Below are positions 17,522 through 26,251 of a DNA stretch of 64,000 bases, piece by piece. Under the pieces are notes generated by a model. The model did not search any database, was not told the origin of the DNA, and worked only from the letters and a program-made list of their open reading frames with translations. The stretch's first letter is position 1, and each line of letters starts with the position of its first letter. The DNA comes from VGXO01 sp964614695 (lineage in GTDB: Bacteria > Planctomycetota > Phycisphaerae > Phycisphaerales > SM1A02). Both the position numbers and the translations under genes were made by a program. Location of the stretch: assembly GCA_964614695.1 (NCBI GenBank), contig CAZTMB010000001.1, forward strand, positions 27,706-91,705, read 5' to 3'.

Positions 17522-18220
17522 GTGAAGCACTCGTTCCCGACGCGATTGGACTCGTTCAAGCCCACCCTTGGAGCTCTCGCCCTTGCCCTGACGGTGGGCG
17601 GAGTCGGCCTCGGAACGCAGATCTCGATGGCCCAGAGCTCCAGCGACGCCGAAGTCGCACCGCCTCCGAGCCGTCGGGTTCCCGCCGGGGAGACCTGGCA
17701 GTTGGACTTCCGCCCCGGACCGCTTCGGGTGTACGTGGATCCCTTCTCGGGAGAGGCGTTCTGGTTCATGACCTACGAGGTCTCGAACCGTTCCGGGCGT
17801 GAGCGGATGTGGGCCCCGCGGATCGAACTCCAGTCCGATGCCGGGGAGATCCAGCCGTCCGGGCAGGGGGTGCCGAGGCTCGTCACCGAGGACCTGCAGC
17901 GAACGCTGAGCAGCGAGCGAAGCCGGCGACGCACCGACAAGGTGCTCGATCAGAACCAGGTGATCGGGCCGATCACGACCGGTCCGGAGCACTCGCGGGA
18001 GGGGCTCGTCGTGTGGCGGGTCGCCGATCCGACCATCACCGAACTGACGGTCTACGTCGGTGGCGTGACCAACCATCGCGAGACGGTCAGCCATCCCGAG
18101 ACCGGCGAGCCGGTGGTGCTGCGGCGCAATCGGGCCCTCCGATTCACCACGCCCGGCGAGATCGTCCTCCTCGAGGGCACCCCGATCGAGCCGACTTCGC
18201 AGGAGTGGGTGCTTCGCTGA
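17522..18220 (+). CDS. Exported protein of unknown function
   Basis: 232 aa from a GTG with GAGG nine nt upstream; a TACACT -10-like hexamer lies 55 nt before the start. The N-terminus is a signal peptide (Lys/Arg n-region, LGALALALTVGGVGL core, cleavage near ISMAQSS). The mature part is beta-rich without cysteines and contains the phrase FWFMTYEVSNRSG, suggesting an Ig-like or DUF-type periplasmic domain. I do not recognise the family. It is the gene upstream of rpmA, where rplU would usually be. Confidence 0.7.
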   Translation: MKHSFPTRLDSFKPTLGALALALTVGGVGLGTQISMAQSSSDAEVAPPPSRRVPAGETWQLDFRPGPLRVYVDPFSGEAFWFMTYEVSNRSGRERMWAPRIELQSDAGEIQPSGQGVPRLVTEDLQRTLSSERSRRRTDKVLDQNQVIGPITTGPEHSREGLVVWRVADPTITELTVYVGGVTNHRETVSHPETGEPVVLRRNRALRFTTPGEIVLLEGTPIEPTSQEWVLR

Positions 18221-18320
18221 TCACCAGGCGAGGTCGCGGTGTTCGACGTGAGGCCCTGGATCGGCGGCTCCCCGAAGGTGTCGATGAAGACCTTGTTCGG
18301 GGGCTGGAACCCGTCCGAAT

Positions 18321-18338
18321 CCCCGCTATAGTGCGGGG
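18321..18338 (+). promoter_or_regulatory. Candidate rpmA promoter -10 inside a hairpin
   Basis: TATAGT (18327-18332) is a good -10 hexamer, flanked exactly by the inverted repeat CCCCGC/GCGGGG. No convincing -35 is seen at 16-18 nt. The symmetric arms could be an operator or form a small RNA hairpin; it lies 66 nt before the rpmA start. Confidence 0.4.
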
Positions 18339-18403
18339 CTCGCTCGCCGGCGTCGGCAGAGCGACTCGGCCCGTGGCCGGGTAGCCCCTGTGGAGATGTC
18401 GTC

Positions 18404-18679
18404 GTGGCGCACAAGAAGGGTCAGGGTTCCACCAAGAACGGTCGCGACTCGAATCCGCAGTTCCGCGGAATCAAGTTGTACGGCGGTCAGTTCGCGAAGG
18501 CCGGCTCGATCATCGTGCGGCAGTGCGGGACTCCGTTCCAGCCGGGCTATCTGGTGATGAGGGCCAAGGACGACTGCCTGATGGCGCTCGCCGACGGCGA
18601 GGTCCGATTCCGCGGTCGCAAGGTCGACATCGTTCCGGCGGACCCGGCGACGCCGCGGCTGACCTGCATCGGGGGCTGA
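18404..18679 (+). CDS. rpmA: 50S ribosomal protein L27
   Basis: 91 aa from a GTG with GGAGA at binding distance. The N-terminus MAHKKGQGSTKNGRDSN is typical; L27 sits near the peptidyl-transferase centre. It starts directly at the mature form, without the Firmicutes-type cleaved leader. Followed by obg as in many bacteria, but the upstream neighbour is not rplU. Confidence 0.97.
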   Translation: MAHKKGQGSTKNGRDSNPQFRGIKLYGGQFAKAGSIIVRQCGTPFQPGYLVMRAKDDCLMALADGEVRFRGRKVDIVPADPATPRLTCIGG

Positions 18680-18758
18680 CCGGCACCGGCGGCGGATCGT
18701 CTTGAGCGACCCGCCAGATCGCGAGTTCGGCTCCGCCTCCTCTCAAACCTCCCCTCGG

Positions 18759-18774
18759 CCTCGCTTCGGCGAGG
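18759..18774 (+). terminator. UUCG-loop hairpin between rpmA and obg
   Basis: CCTCGC-TTCG-GCGAGG is a perfect 6-bp stem with a stable tetraloop, followed by a moderately T-rich tail (TCGTTGTGTG). It may be a partial terminator or attenuator between rpmA and obg. It ends 50 nt before the chosen obg start. Confidence 0.45.
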
Positions 18775-18823
18775 TCGTTGTGTGAACGGTTCCCCTCGTT
18801 TCCCGCACGGACGGCATCTGGGC

Positions 18824-19846
18824 ATGTTCATCGATCGCGCGGAGATCATGGTGCGGTCGGGCAAGGGCGGCAACGGACGCTGCAGCTTCCGCCGAGAGAA
18901 GTTCGTGCCCAAGGGCGGTCCCGACGGCGGCGACGGCGGTCGAGGTGGCGATGTGGTGCTCGTGGCCGACCCGCACCTCGACACGCTGCTGCCGTTTGCG
19001 CACCGGAGGCGTTTCCTGGCCGAAGACGGCGAACCGGGCGGCGCGGCCCGCTGCCATGGCGGCGACGGTGCCGCGTGTCGGATCGAGGTTCCGGTGGGAT
19101 GCCTGGTCTTCGACGACCAGGATGAACTGATCGCCGACTTCACCGAAGCTGGGCAGGAGTTCGTGGTCGCCATGGGCGGTCAGGGCGGGCTCGGCAACGA
19201 CCGCTTCAAGACCTCGACGCAGCAGGCGCCCACCAAGACCACGCCCGGCGGGCCGGCGATCGAACGGCACCTTCGCCTCGAACTGAAGCTCCTCGCCGAT
19301 GCCGGGTTGGTCGGGCTTCCGAATGCCGGAAAGAGCACGTTCCTTCGAAGCATCAGCCGCGCGACCCCCAAGGTCGCCGACTACCCCTTCACGACGCTTT
19401 CGCCGCAGCTAGGGATCGCCGAACTGTCCGGTGAGCGGCGTCTGCTGGTCGCCGACATCCCCGGACTCATCGAAGGGGCCGCGGAGGGCGCGGGACTTGG
19501 GCACGACTTCCTCCGGCATGTGGAACGGACTTCGCTGCTGATTCATCTGGTGGACGCGGCGCCGGGCGAGGGTCGCGATCCGGTGGAGGACTACCGCACG
19601 ATTCGGCGCGAGCTCGAGGCGTTCGCTCCCGAGTTGGCGGCGAAGCGCGAGATCGTCGCCCTGAACAAGATCGATCTGGTGCCACGCGAGGATCTCGAGG
19701 AACTTCGTCGGGAGTTCGCGTCGAGGATCGGGCTTCCAAGTGCCGGGGTACGACTGGTGAGCGGCGCAACCGGCGCCGGATGCGCCGAACTGATCGAGGC
19801 GGCCTGGACCTGGGTCCATCGAGACGACGAGTCGCCGGGGCGTTGA
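18824..19846 (+). CDS. obg: Obg GTPase (ribosome assembly/stress)
   Basis: 340 aa starting at MFIDRAEIMVRSGKGG, the usual beginning of the Obg glycine-rich fold, so the ATG 14 codons upstream is ignored. The N-terminal Obg domain (~1-157) has the repeated GG patterns. The G domain has G1 GLPNAGKST, G3 DIPGLIEGA and G4 NKID. The C-terminal OCT domain is absent, as in many Obg proteins. A late ribosome-assembly GTPase, classically linked to rpmA. Confidence 0.95.
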   Translation: MFIDRAEIMVRSGKGGNGRCSFRREKFVPKGGPDGGDGGRGGDVVLVADPHLDTLLPFAHRRRFLAEDGEPGGAARCHGGDGAACRIEVPVGCLVFDDQDELIADFTEAGQEFVVAMGGQGGLGNDRFKTSTQQAPTKTTPGGPAIERHLRLELKLLADAGLVGLPNAGKSTFLRSISRATPKVADYPFTTLSPQLGIAELSGERRLLVADIPGLIEGAAEGAGLGHDFLRHVERTSLLIHLVDAAPGEGRDPVEDYRTIRRELEAFAPELAAKREIVALNKIDLVPREDLEELRREFASRIGLPSAGVRLVSGATGAGCAELIEAAWTWVHRDDESPGR

Positions 19847-19861
19847 AGATCGATCGGATCG

Positions 19862-19889
19862 TTGCCGGGGCACCCGCTCTCAGTAGACT
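19862..19889 (+). promoter_or_regulatory. Candidate sigma70-type promoter for the TIM-barrel-cmk-acyltransferase operon
   Basis: TTGCCG (19862-19867) and TAGACT (19884-19889) are separated by 16 nt, each 4/6 to consensus. It lies ~93 nt before the start codon of the downstream gene and just past the obg stop. Confidence 0.45.
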
Positions 19890-19981
19890 CCCAATCTCCC
19901 TTCGCTCGCCCGTGGCGGCGTCGGGACACGGTCCGCAGGAGAGGTCCGCGTCACGACGGCGACCCTCAGGAGATCCGCGAC

Positions 19982-20800
19982 TTGCAGGCCCCGATCATGC
20001 TCACGCTCGAGACGGGGTCGCTTGCCGCACGACTGGCCGGCGGCAAGAACCCGCTCGAACGCAGCGACCTGCCACGGTACGCGATCGAAGAACTCGGGCT
20101 CCGGGGACTGTCGATCGCCGCATCGATCCTGTCGGGATGCTCGCCTCGCGAACTCGATCGGCTGCGCGACGCGGCGGACCGCGCCCACTGCCCGTGCCTG
20201 ACGATGGTGGAGACCTCGCCGCTCGCGGTCGATTCGAATGACGGGGCGTTCACCGAAGCGGCGAACGATCGCCTGCAGCGGCTGGCCGCCGCGGCGTCAC
20301 GGCTCGGCTGCAGCGGACTCGCGGTCACCGTCGCGTCCGACGCGAAGGCCGATCCCGACCGCGTCGCCTCGGCCCTTCGCCAAGGCGTGCAGACGATCGA
20401 GCGTTTCGAGCTCAACCTGCTGGTGACCCCGGCCGCACGCGGCCCTCTCGCCTCGTCCGAGGGCGTCATCGACCTGATCCGCCGGGTGGGCGGCTTCCGA
20501 ATCGGATGCATGCCGACCTTCGGACACGCGGTCTCGACCGAGGATGGCGAGGCGACGCTGCGGCGGCTGGCGCCCTACGCCTCGGCGATGGTCGCGGATC
20601 TCGATCCGCTGACGTCCTCCAAGGGCGGAGCGTTCGATGAACGCCTCGCCGGCTGGGTTCGTGCGGTGCGGACGGTCGGCTTCGCCAGCACCCTCGCGCT
20701 CGCGAGCGGAGCGAAGGATGCAGCGGCGCGGATCGTTCGCGCCCGCGAGCATCTCGAGCCGGTGATCGTGGCCAACGCCGCGGAGGAAGCCGAGGCGTGA
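19982..20800 (+). CDS. Sugar-phosphate isomerase/epimerase-like TIM-barrel protein
   Basis: 272 aa from a TTG that has AGGAG nine nt upstream; an ATG five codons later has no such site. The sequence alternates short strands and helices and resembles the xylose-isomerase-like TIM barrel family (AP endonuclease 2 fold), e.g. GLRGLSIAASIL and FRIGCMPTFGHAVS. The metal-binding Glu/His set is not complete by eye, so catalysis is uncertain. Its last codons overlap the cmk start (GTGA), so the two are coupled. Confidence 0.62.
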   Translation: MQAPIMLTLETGSLAARLAGGKNPLERSDLPRYAIEELGLRGLSIAASILSGCSPRELDRLRDAADRAHCPCLTMVETSPLAVDSNDGAFTEAANDRLQRLAAAASRLGCSGLAVTVASDAKADPDRVASALRQGVQTIERFELNLLVTPAARGPLASSEGVIDLIRRVGGFRIGCMPTFGHAVSTEDGEATLRRLAPYASAMVADLDPLTSSKGGAFDERLAGWVRAVRTVGFASTLALASGAKDAAARIVRAREHLEPVIVANAAEEAEA

Positions 20801-21501
20801 GTCAGGCTTCGGTCGCGACGGTGGTGACGATCGACGGTCCTGCCGGCAGCGGCAAGTCGAGCGTCGCGCAACGCCTCGCGAGACGCCTGGGGTGGCAGGT
20901 GCTCGACACGGGGGCCATGTATCGCGCCGCGGCGCTGTTCGCCTTGGGACGTGGGATCGACCCCGCCGACGGCGATCGGGTCGCGGCCGCGCTCCGCGAA
21001 GCGTCGATCGGGTTCGACTGGTCGTGCGATCCTCCGCGGATCCTGCTCGACGGCGTCGCGGTCGACGAGGCGATCCGCACCGCGAGGACGACCGAGGCGG
21101 CGTCTCTCGTCGCGGGATCGCCCGCGGTTCGAGCGATGCTCGTCGAGGCGCAGCGGAGGATCGCCGCCGGCCATCCCAAGCTGATCAGCGAGGGGCGGGA
21201 CCAGGGCTCGCTGGTCTTCCCCGATGCGGCCGTGCGATTCTTCCTCGACGCACCGGTCGAGGAACGGGCGCATCGCCGCGCGTTGCAGATCGCCCAAGCC
21301 GGTGGCGTCGCCGACGAGGCGGCGATCGGCGAGGCGATCCGCGAACGCGACGAACTCGATCGGACTCGCAAGGTCGGCCCGCTCGTCAAGCCGGTCGGCG
21401 CGATCGTCGTCGACACCGCGACGCTCTCGCTCGAGCAGGTGGTCGACCGGCTCGAGACGGCGGTCCGGGAGCGGCTCGCCTTGGCGGGACAGGTCGCCTG
21501 A
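20797..21501 (+). CDS. cmk: Cytidylate kinase
   Basis: 234 aa. Phosphorylates CMP/dCMP. P-loop DGPAGSGKSS near the N-terminus, then the nucleotide-binding LDTGAMYRA, ISEGRDQGSLVFPDA (a variant of the usual GRDIGTVVFPDA) and the late RDELDRTRKVGPL lid region. It starts at a GTG overlapping the previous stop and ends overlapping the next ATG (TGATG), so it is the middle gene of a tight three-gene operon. Confidence 0.94.
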   Translation: MSQASVATVVTIDGPAGSGKSSVAQRLARRLGWQVLDTGAMYRAAALFALGRGIDPADGDRVAAALREASIGFDWSCDPPRILLDGVAVDEAIRTARTTEAASLVAGSPAVRAMLVEAQRRIAAGHPKLISEGRDQGSLVFPDAAVRFFLDAPVEERAHRRALQIAQAGGVADEAAIGEAIRERDELDRTRKVGPLVKPVGAIVVDTATLSLEQVVDRLETAVRERLALAGQVA

Positions 21502-22187
21502 TGGGGATCACGCGTCGGTTCCAGTTCGCCCGCCGAGTCCCTGGACGATCGGTGCTGGCCATCGTCTGGTTCGACCTCGGGCGATTCCTCGTCGCGTCGT
21601 GGCTCACGATCTTCCATCGATTCCGGGTCCTCGACCGCCGCCGCATTCCCGAACGCGGCGCGGTCCTCATCGTCTGCAACCACGTCTCCTTCCTCGATCC
21701 GATGGTGGTGGGCTCCGGCATGAAGGACCGGCAGTTCTCGCCGGTTGCGCGGGAGAGCCTGTTCCAGTTCAGGCCCTTCGGATGGCTCCTTCGAAGCTAC
21801 GGCTGCATCCCGATCCGTCGCGAGGGAGGCGATGCCGCGGCGATGCGTGCGGCGTTGGCGGAGCTCGAAGCGGGCCGATGCGTGGTGGTCTTCCCCGAGG
21901 GCACGCGATCGCCCGACGGATCCATGCAGCCGTTTCGCCGCGGAGTCCTGCTGCTGCTCAAGAGGGCGAAGGCGGCGGTGCTCCCGATGGGCGTCGCGGG
22001 CACCTACGAGATCTGGCCGAAGGGACGCTCGCGTCCGCGGCTGTTCGGGCGGATCGTGCTGGCGGTGGGCGAGCCGATCCCAAGCGAGGAGCTCCTCGCC
22101 ATGCCTCCGGAGGAGACGCTCGCGACGCTCGAGCGCCGCGTCTCCGAGGAGGCGGCTCGGGCGGCCGCGGCGCGGGCGGGAAAGTAG
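21501..22187 (+). CDS. 1-acyl-sn-glycerol-3-phosphate acyltransferase-like protein
   Basis: 228 aa. PlsC-family fold with the catalytic H-x4-D in NHVSFLDP and the substrate motif FPEGTRS, plus an N-terminal membrane-associated helix. Probably acylates lysophosphatidate in phospholipid synthesis. The ATG overlaps the cmk stop by one base; a cmk-plsC pair is common in bacteria. GTG of the next gene follows nine nt after its stop. Confidence 0.9.
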   Translation: MGITRRFQFARRVPGRSVLAIVWFDLGRFLVASWLTIFHRFRVLDRRRIPERGAVLIVCNHVSFLDPMVVGSGMKDRQFSPVARESLFQFRPFGWLLRSYGCIPIRREGGDAAAMRAALAELEAGRCVVVFPEGTRSPDGSMQPFRRGVLLLLKRAKAAVLPMGVAGTYEIWPKGRSRPRLFGRIVLAVGEPIPSEELLAMPPEETLATLERRVSEEAARAAAARAGK

Positions 22188-22196
22188 TCTCCCCGC

Positions 22197-23468
22197 GTGG
22201 CTTCCTCGACGCCAAGTCCTCGAGCGATGCGTGACGAAGCGGTTCGCGTCGCAATGCGGCTGCGTCGCTTCGGTCACGAGGCGCTCTTCGCCGGAGGCTG
22301 CGTGCGCGACCGGCTGCTCGGCCTCGAGCCGCGAGAGTTCGACATTGCGACCTCGGCGACTCCCGAGGAGGTCAAGCGGGCCTTTCCTCGCGCGATCGGC
22401 GTCGGCGAGGCGTTCGGCGTGATGCTCCTGCGAAGCGGCGGCGCGACCTTCGAGATCGCCACGTTTCGCACCGACGGCGGCTACCTCGACGGCCGGCATC
22501 CGACGGAGATCCGGTTCGCCGGCGCCGAGGAGGACGCCAGACGCCGCGACTTCACGATCAACGGGATCTTCGAGCGTCCCGAGAGCGGCGAGGTGGTCGA
22601 CTTCGTCGGCGGCTGCGGCGATCTCGAAGCCCGGCGGCTGCGGGCGATCGGCGATCCGGCGGCACGACTCGCCGAGGATCGCCTTCGCGCGTTGCGGGCG
22701 GTGCGGTTCGCGGCGAGGTTCGAACTGTCGATCGATCCGGCGACCGAAGCCGCGATCCTCGCCCTTGGGGGCGAATTGCGAGGCGTCAGCCGGGAGCGGC
22801 TCGGGCAGGAGCTGCGACGCATGTTCGCGGAGCGGCATCGGTCGAGAGCCGCCGAACTGCTGGAACGGTGGGGGCTCGATCGCGTGCTGCTCGGATCGGT
22901 CGGCGATTCGGGCGAGCGCCCACGGCTGGCGTCGCTGCCGGCGGAGGTCTCCCCGATGACGGCGCTCGCAGCCTGGCTGCTCGATCGCGGCGAGGTGGTG
23001 ATCGAGCCGGTGCCGGTCGCGGAGCGACTGCAGGCGGGGCTTGGCTTGTCCAATGCCGAGCGGGAGGAACTGGCTTCGGTGCTTCGCAGCGTCACGTCGC
23101 TGCGGCAGGCGTGGGCTGGGGCGGGCGTCGCGACCCGGCGGCGGATGGGCATGGAGCCCGGATTCGAGGCGGCGATCGCGATCCGCCGAGCCGAGTCCTT
23201 GGACGAGGCGAATCAGGTCGAGGCGTTTCTGGCGGGGTTCGGACCGGCGCGAACGCCTGAACGGCTCGTTCGAGGTCGAGACCTGATCGACGCGGGGTTG
23301 GCGCCGGGGCCGCGGTTCGGGGAGATGCTCGAGGCCGCGTTCGACGCCCAGTTGGAAGGACGGCTCGCCTCGCGGGAGGAGGCGATCGAGTTCGTCCGGC
23401 GGCTTCACCGTGCCGGCAAGTCTTCGGACAACATCGATCCGCCGTTGGACTCTCCCCAAGGGCGGTGA
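22197..23468 (+). CDS. CCA tRNA nucleotidyltransferase / poly(A) polymerase family
   Basis: 423 aa from a GTG. Class II nucleotidyltransferase head: GGCVRDRLLGLEPREFDIATSA carries the G-G and the catalytic D-x-D-type acidic set. Then RRDFTINGIF, and the neck RLAEDRLRALRAVRFAARF that chooses nucleotides. The remaining ~200 residues are helical. Whether it adds CCA to tRNA or poly(A) to RNA cannot be told from sequence alone. Last of the cmk-plsC cluster. Confidence 0.9.
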   Translation: MASSTPSPRAMRDEAVRVAMRLRRFGHEALFAGGCVRDRLLGLEPREFDIATSATPEEVKRAFPRAIGVGEAFGVMLLRSGGATFEIATFRTDGGYLDGRHPTEIRFAGAEEDARRRDFTINGIFERPESGEVVDFVGGCGDLEARRLRAIGDPAARLAEDRLRALRAVRFAARFELSIDPATEAAILALGGELRGVSRERLGQELRRMFAERHRSRAAELLERWGLDRVLLGSVGDSGERPRLASLPAEVSPMTALAAWLLDRGEVVIEPVPVAERLQAGLGLSNAEREELASVLRSVTSLRQAWAGAGVATRRRMGMEPGFEAAIAIRRAESLDEANQVEAFLAGFGPARTPERLVRGRDLIDAGLAPGPRFGEMLEAAFDAQLEGRLASREEAIEFVRRLHRAGKSSDNIDPPLDSPQGR

Positions 23469-23598
23469 CACAATGACGGGTCTGGGATCGCTCGCCGACG
23501 CGGGTGAAACCGGGAACCACTTTGTCGTGACACCCGTTCGATCGAGGTCGGCGGCGTGCCCCGCTCGGGGCCGCTTCGCCATCCGCCCTGGAGCCCGC

Positions 23599-24768
23599 AT
23601 GAGCGACACGATCTCCCGTTCACTCCTCGCGATTCCGCTGATCGCCGCCACGACGGCTTCGTCGTCGTTCGCCGCCGCCGAACAGTCGTCCGGTGCCGCC
23701 GCGGCCCGCGTTCCAGTGATCTATCCCGTACCGATGCGTGGTCAGATGGGCACGGACATCCATCCGTCGGCGTACGAGGCGATCGTCGAGGACGCGAAGA
23801 AGGTCCAGCCCGACCTGATCGTGTTCATGCTCGAGTCGGCGGACATCAACAACGTCTTCTATCTCCGCGACGACGACCGCGCCGAGTCCGGGCTCGCGCT
23901 CCTCGGCGAGTACCGCGACCTCGTCTCGACGCTCCGCGACGAGCTGGCGGAGTTCCCGCAGGTGATGTGGGTCGAGGACTCGGTGGGCTTCGGATCGCTG
24001 ATGGCGTTGTCCTGGCCCGAGATGTACATGAAGCCCAAGGCGCGCCTGTGGGGTCTGCAGAACGTCTCGCGCATGGCCGGCGGATGGCAGGACCCGGACG
24101 TCGCCGCCAAGATGATGGCCGCGTGGACCGGCATCGGAAACGGCTTCCTCCAGAAGGGCGGCTACCCGATCGAGATCGGTCTCGCGATGATGCGGCCGGA
24201 GTACAAGCTCTCCGCGACCTTCGAAGGTCGCAACGTCGCGTGGAAGCTCGACACCAACGGGCATTGGGTCGTCGACAGCTCCGAGGGCGACGTCACCAAC
24301 CTTCGCGCCGAGCTCGCGGAGGACCTCGGCCTCTGCGACGGCCTCGCGGACTCGCTCGACGACGTCGCGTTCCTCAACGGTTGGCGGGAGTACGAGCTCG
24401 CCGAGAGCGGACAGCAGATCATCGAGAAGTACGTCGAGGACTGGCGACGCACCTACGACCGCACCAAGGAGTGGATGCAGGACGCCGAGCAGGCCATGGG
24501 CTGGGCGGGCGGTCAGGACGCGGTCCGCTACCTCGGGCAGGCCAAGAACCTCTACGAGAAGGTGATCGGCGCGATGAAGCAGTACCCCGCGGTCGCGAAC
24601 CGCTGGCAGCGGGATGGGGTCAGCCTGATGCAGCTCGAGGTGCTCGTCGAGCAGCTCAAGGAGCAGATCCGGGGCATCCGCAGCGGCGGCCGCGGCGGCA
24701 ACGTCGGCGGTGGCGGCGGCGGGCGTGGCGGCGGGCTTGGTCCTGGCGGACCGGCAGGGCGGCCCTGA
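23599..24768 (+). CDS. Exported ClpP/SppA-fold protein with apparently lost nucleophile
   Basis: 389 aa. Signal peptide (to ~28), then a ClpP/crotonase-like domain: DLIVFMLESADINNVFYL, and VMWVEDSVGFGSLMALSW, which aligns with the next gene's active-site stretch. There the SGG nucleophile Ser appears as Gly (~130), suggesting a non-catalytic subunit. The C-terminus is a helical region followed by a Gly/Arg tail. It precedes a similar protein by 102 nt and may form a hetero-oligomer with it (inference). Start: ATG that gives the signal peptide; the upstream part of the frame is a shadow. Confidence 0.75.
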   Translation: MSDTISRSLLAIPLIAATTASSSFAAAEQSSGAAAARVPVIYPVPMRGQMGTDIHPSAYEAIVEDAKKVQPDLIVFMLESADINNVFYLRDDDRAESGLALLGEYRDLVSTLRDELAEFPQVMWVEDSVGFGSLMALSWPEMYMKPKARLWGLQNVSRMAGGWQDPDVAAKMMAAWTGIGNGFLQKGGYPIEIGLAMMRPEYKLSATFEGRNVAWKLDTNGHWVVDSSEGDVTNLRAELAEDLGLCDGLADSLDDVAFLNGWREYELAESGQQIIEKYVEDWRRTYDRTKEWMQDAEQAMGWAGGQDAVRYLGQAKNLYEKVIGAMKQYPAVANRWQRDGVSLMQLEVLVEQLKEQIRGIRSGGRGGNVGGGGGGRGGGLGPGGPAGRP

Positions 24769-24839
24769 TCTGAGCCGTGAGCACTTGGAACCCGCCGCAG
24801 TTCGAGCGGTTAGTTGGAGCGTGAACGATCGCACCGTGA

Positions 24840-24854
24840 CAGGCGTAGCGCCTG
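24840..24854 (+). repeat. Small inverted repeat next to a ribosome binding site
   Basis: CAGGCG-TAG-CGCCTG is a perfect 6-bp stem with a 3-nt loop. Its right arm runs into the GCAGGAG site of the next gene, so a hairpin could mask or modulate translation initiation. Confidence 0.35.
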
Positions 24855-24870
24855 CAGGAGCCCTGAGACG

Positions 24871-26247
24871 ATGAAGAGCCTTCTCCCGATCCTGTTTGGC
24901 GCCACGCTCGCCGTTTCGTCCGCCGTATCCGCGACGATCCTGGCTTCGGCCCCGCTTGCCGGCGCGACGGCCTCGGCGGAGGAGCAGTTGGTCTTCCGCA
25001 GCGGCAACACCTGGCGGGGGCAGGTTGGCGATCAGGTCCAGATCGAGTTCACCGAGAACGGCGTCGTGCAGACGCTCGAGGGAACGCTCGAGCGGATCGA
25101 GAAGCGATTCATCCAGGTTCGCGGCACCATCGCGGGCCGCGAGGCGACCAAGACGATCATCCTCGGCGACATCCGATCGATGACCTCGACGGGAGCTGGC
25201 GCGGCGCCGGCGACCTCCACGCCCTCCGCTCCGGCAGCGCCCGCCCGCAAGCCCGCCGATCGGCCGTCGGCCTCGCCCGCGGTGATGCCGGTCGAAGGCG
25301 CGAACCAGAGCGCCGCCTCGAGCGATTGGCCCGGCGTCTTCCTGCTTCCCCTGAAGGGAACGCTCGGCATCGGCATGCGGCACGACGAGATCAAGAAGAT
25401 CGCGGCGGAGGCGGACAAGTACGGTCCGGGCCAGATCATCGTGCTGCTCATCGACAGCCCCGGCGGCCTCGTCATCGAAGGCGACAAGGTCAGCGACGTC
25501 ATCAACGACGTGAAGAAGCGGCACCGCGTCGTCGCGTGGATCCGCGAGGCGATCTCGGGCGGCGCGTTCACGGCGCTGCACTGCGACGAGAACTACTACA
25601 TGAGCTTCGGGGCCCTCGGCGCGATCACCATGTTCTCCGGGCAGACCGCCGCGAGCGGCGCTGAGCTGCAGGCCTGGCTCGAGCGCTGCGGCGAGGTCGC
25701 CGAGGCCGGTGGCCGAAATCGCTACGTCGTGCAGGCGATGATCCACGCGCCGTTGCTCGTGTCCTACGACCGCGACGAGGAGACGGGCGACATCACCTAC
25801 TACAACACGCTCGAGGGCGAGTTCGACCTCTCCGACGAGGTCAACAACCTGACCCTGAACGCGAGCAACGCCCTCCACTCCGGCTACAGCCAGGGCACCG
25901 CCGACACCGAGGAGGAGCTGGCGAAGCTGATGCAGCTTCCCGAGTGGAAGGAGGCCGCCAACGGCGTCGGCCGGAAGATCTCCTCCGACTGGCTCGCGAA
26001 CGTCGAGAAGGCGAAGGACGAAGTGCCGAAGCTCGTGCAGCGGCTCAACTACAAGGGCAGCGGCAGCGGCGACGCCGCGGTCATGCTCGGCACGCAGATC
26101 CAGATCATCCAGGAACTCCTTCGCTGGTACGACCGCTGCTATCCGGTGGTCGTCTACGAGGTTGGCCTGCCGCCCGACAAGGCGCCCCTCGAGCGCCAGC
26201 TCGAGGAGATGCGTCGCCAGCTCGCTCAGATGCGTCGCCGCAACTGA
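24871..26247 (+). CDS. Exported SppA/ClpP-like serine peptidase
   Basis: 458 aa. N-terminal signal (to ~36), a small beta domain (~40-105), an Ala/Pro linker, then the peptidase-like core: VLLIDSPGG, and IREAISGGAFTAL with the likely nucleophile Ser ~229 of SGG, followed by MSFGALGAITMFSG. This pattern matches signal-peptide-peptidase (S49/SppA) and NfeD-linked ClpP folds. The second catalytic residue (Lys) is not assigned by eye. Likely acts in the periplasm with the preceding paralogue. The ATG is ten nt after GCAGGAG. Confidence 0.8.
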   Translation: MKSLLPILFGATLAVSSAVSATILASAPLAGATASAEEQLVFRSGNTWRGQVGDQVQIEFTENGVVQTLEGTLERIEKRFIQVRGTIAGREATKTIILGDIRSMTSTGAGAAPATSTPSAPAAPARKPADRPSASPAVMPVEGANQSAASSDWPGVFLLPLKGTLGIGMRHDEIKKIAAEADKYGPGQIIVLLIDSPGGLVIEGDKVSDVINDVKKRHRVVAWIREAISGGAFTALHCDENYYMSFGALGAITMFSGQTAASGAELQAWLERCGEVAEAGGRNRYVVQAMIHAPLLVSYDRDEETGDITYYNTLEGEFDLSDEVNNLTLNASNALHSGYSQGTADTEEELAKLMQLPEWKEAANGVGRKISSDWLANVEKAKDEVPKLVQRLNYKGSGSGDAAVMLGTQIQIIQELLRWYDRCYPVVVYEVGLPPDKAPLERQLEEMRRQLAQMRRRN

Positions 26248-26251
26248 GCCG

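Noticed and set aside
20802..23651. A 949-codon minus-strand open frame
   Set aside because: It is opposite cmk, the acyltransferase and the nucleotidyltransferase; composition is that of a shadow frame in high-GC DNA.
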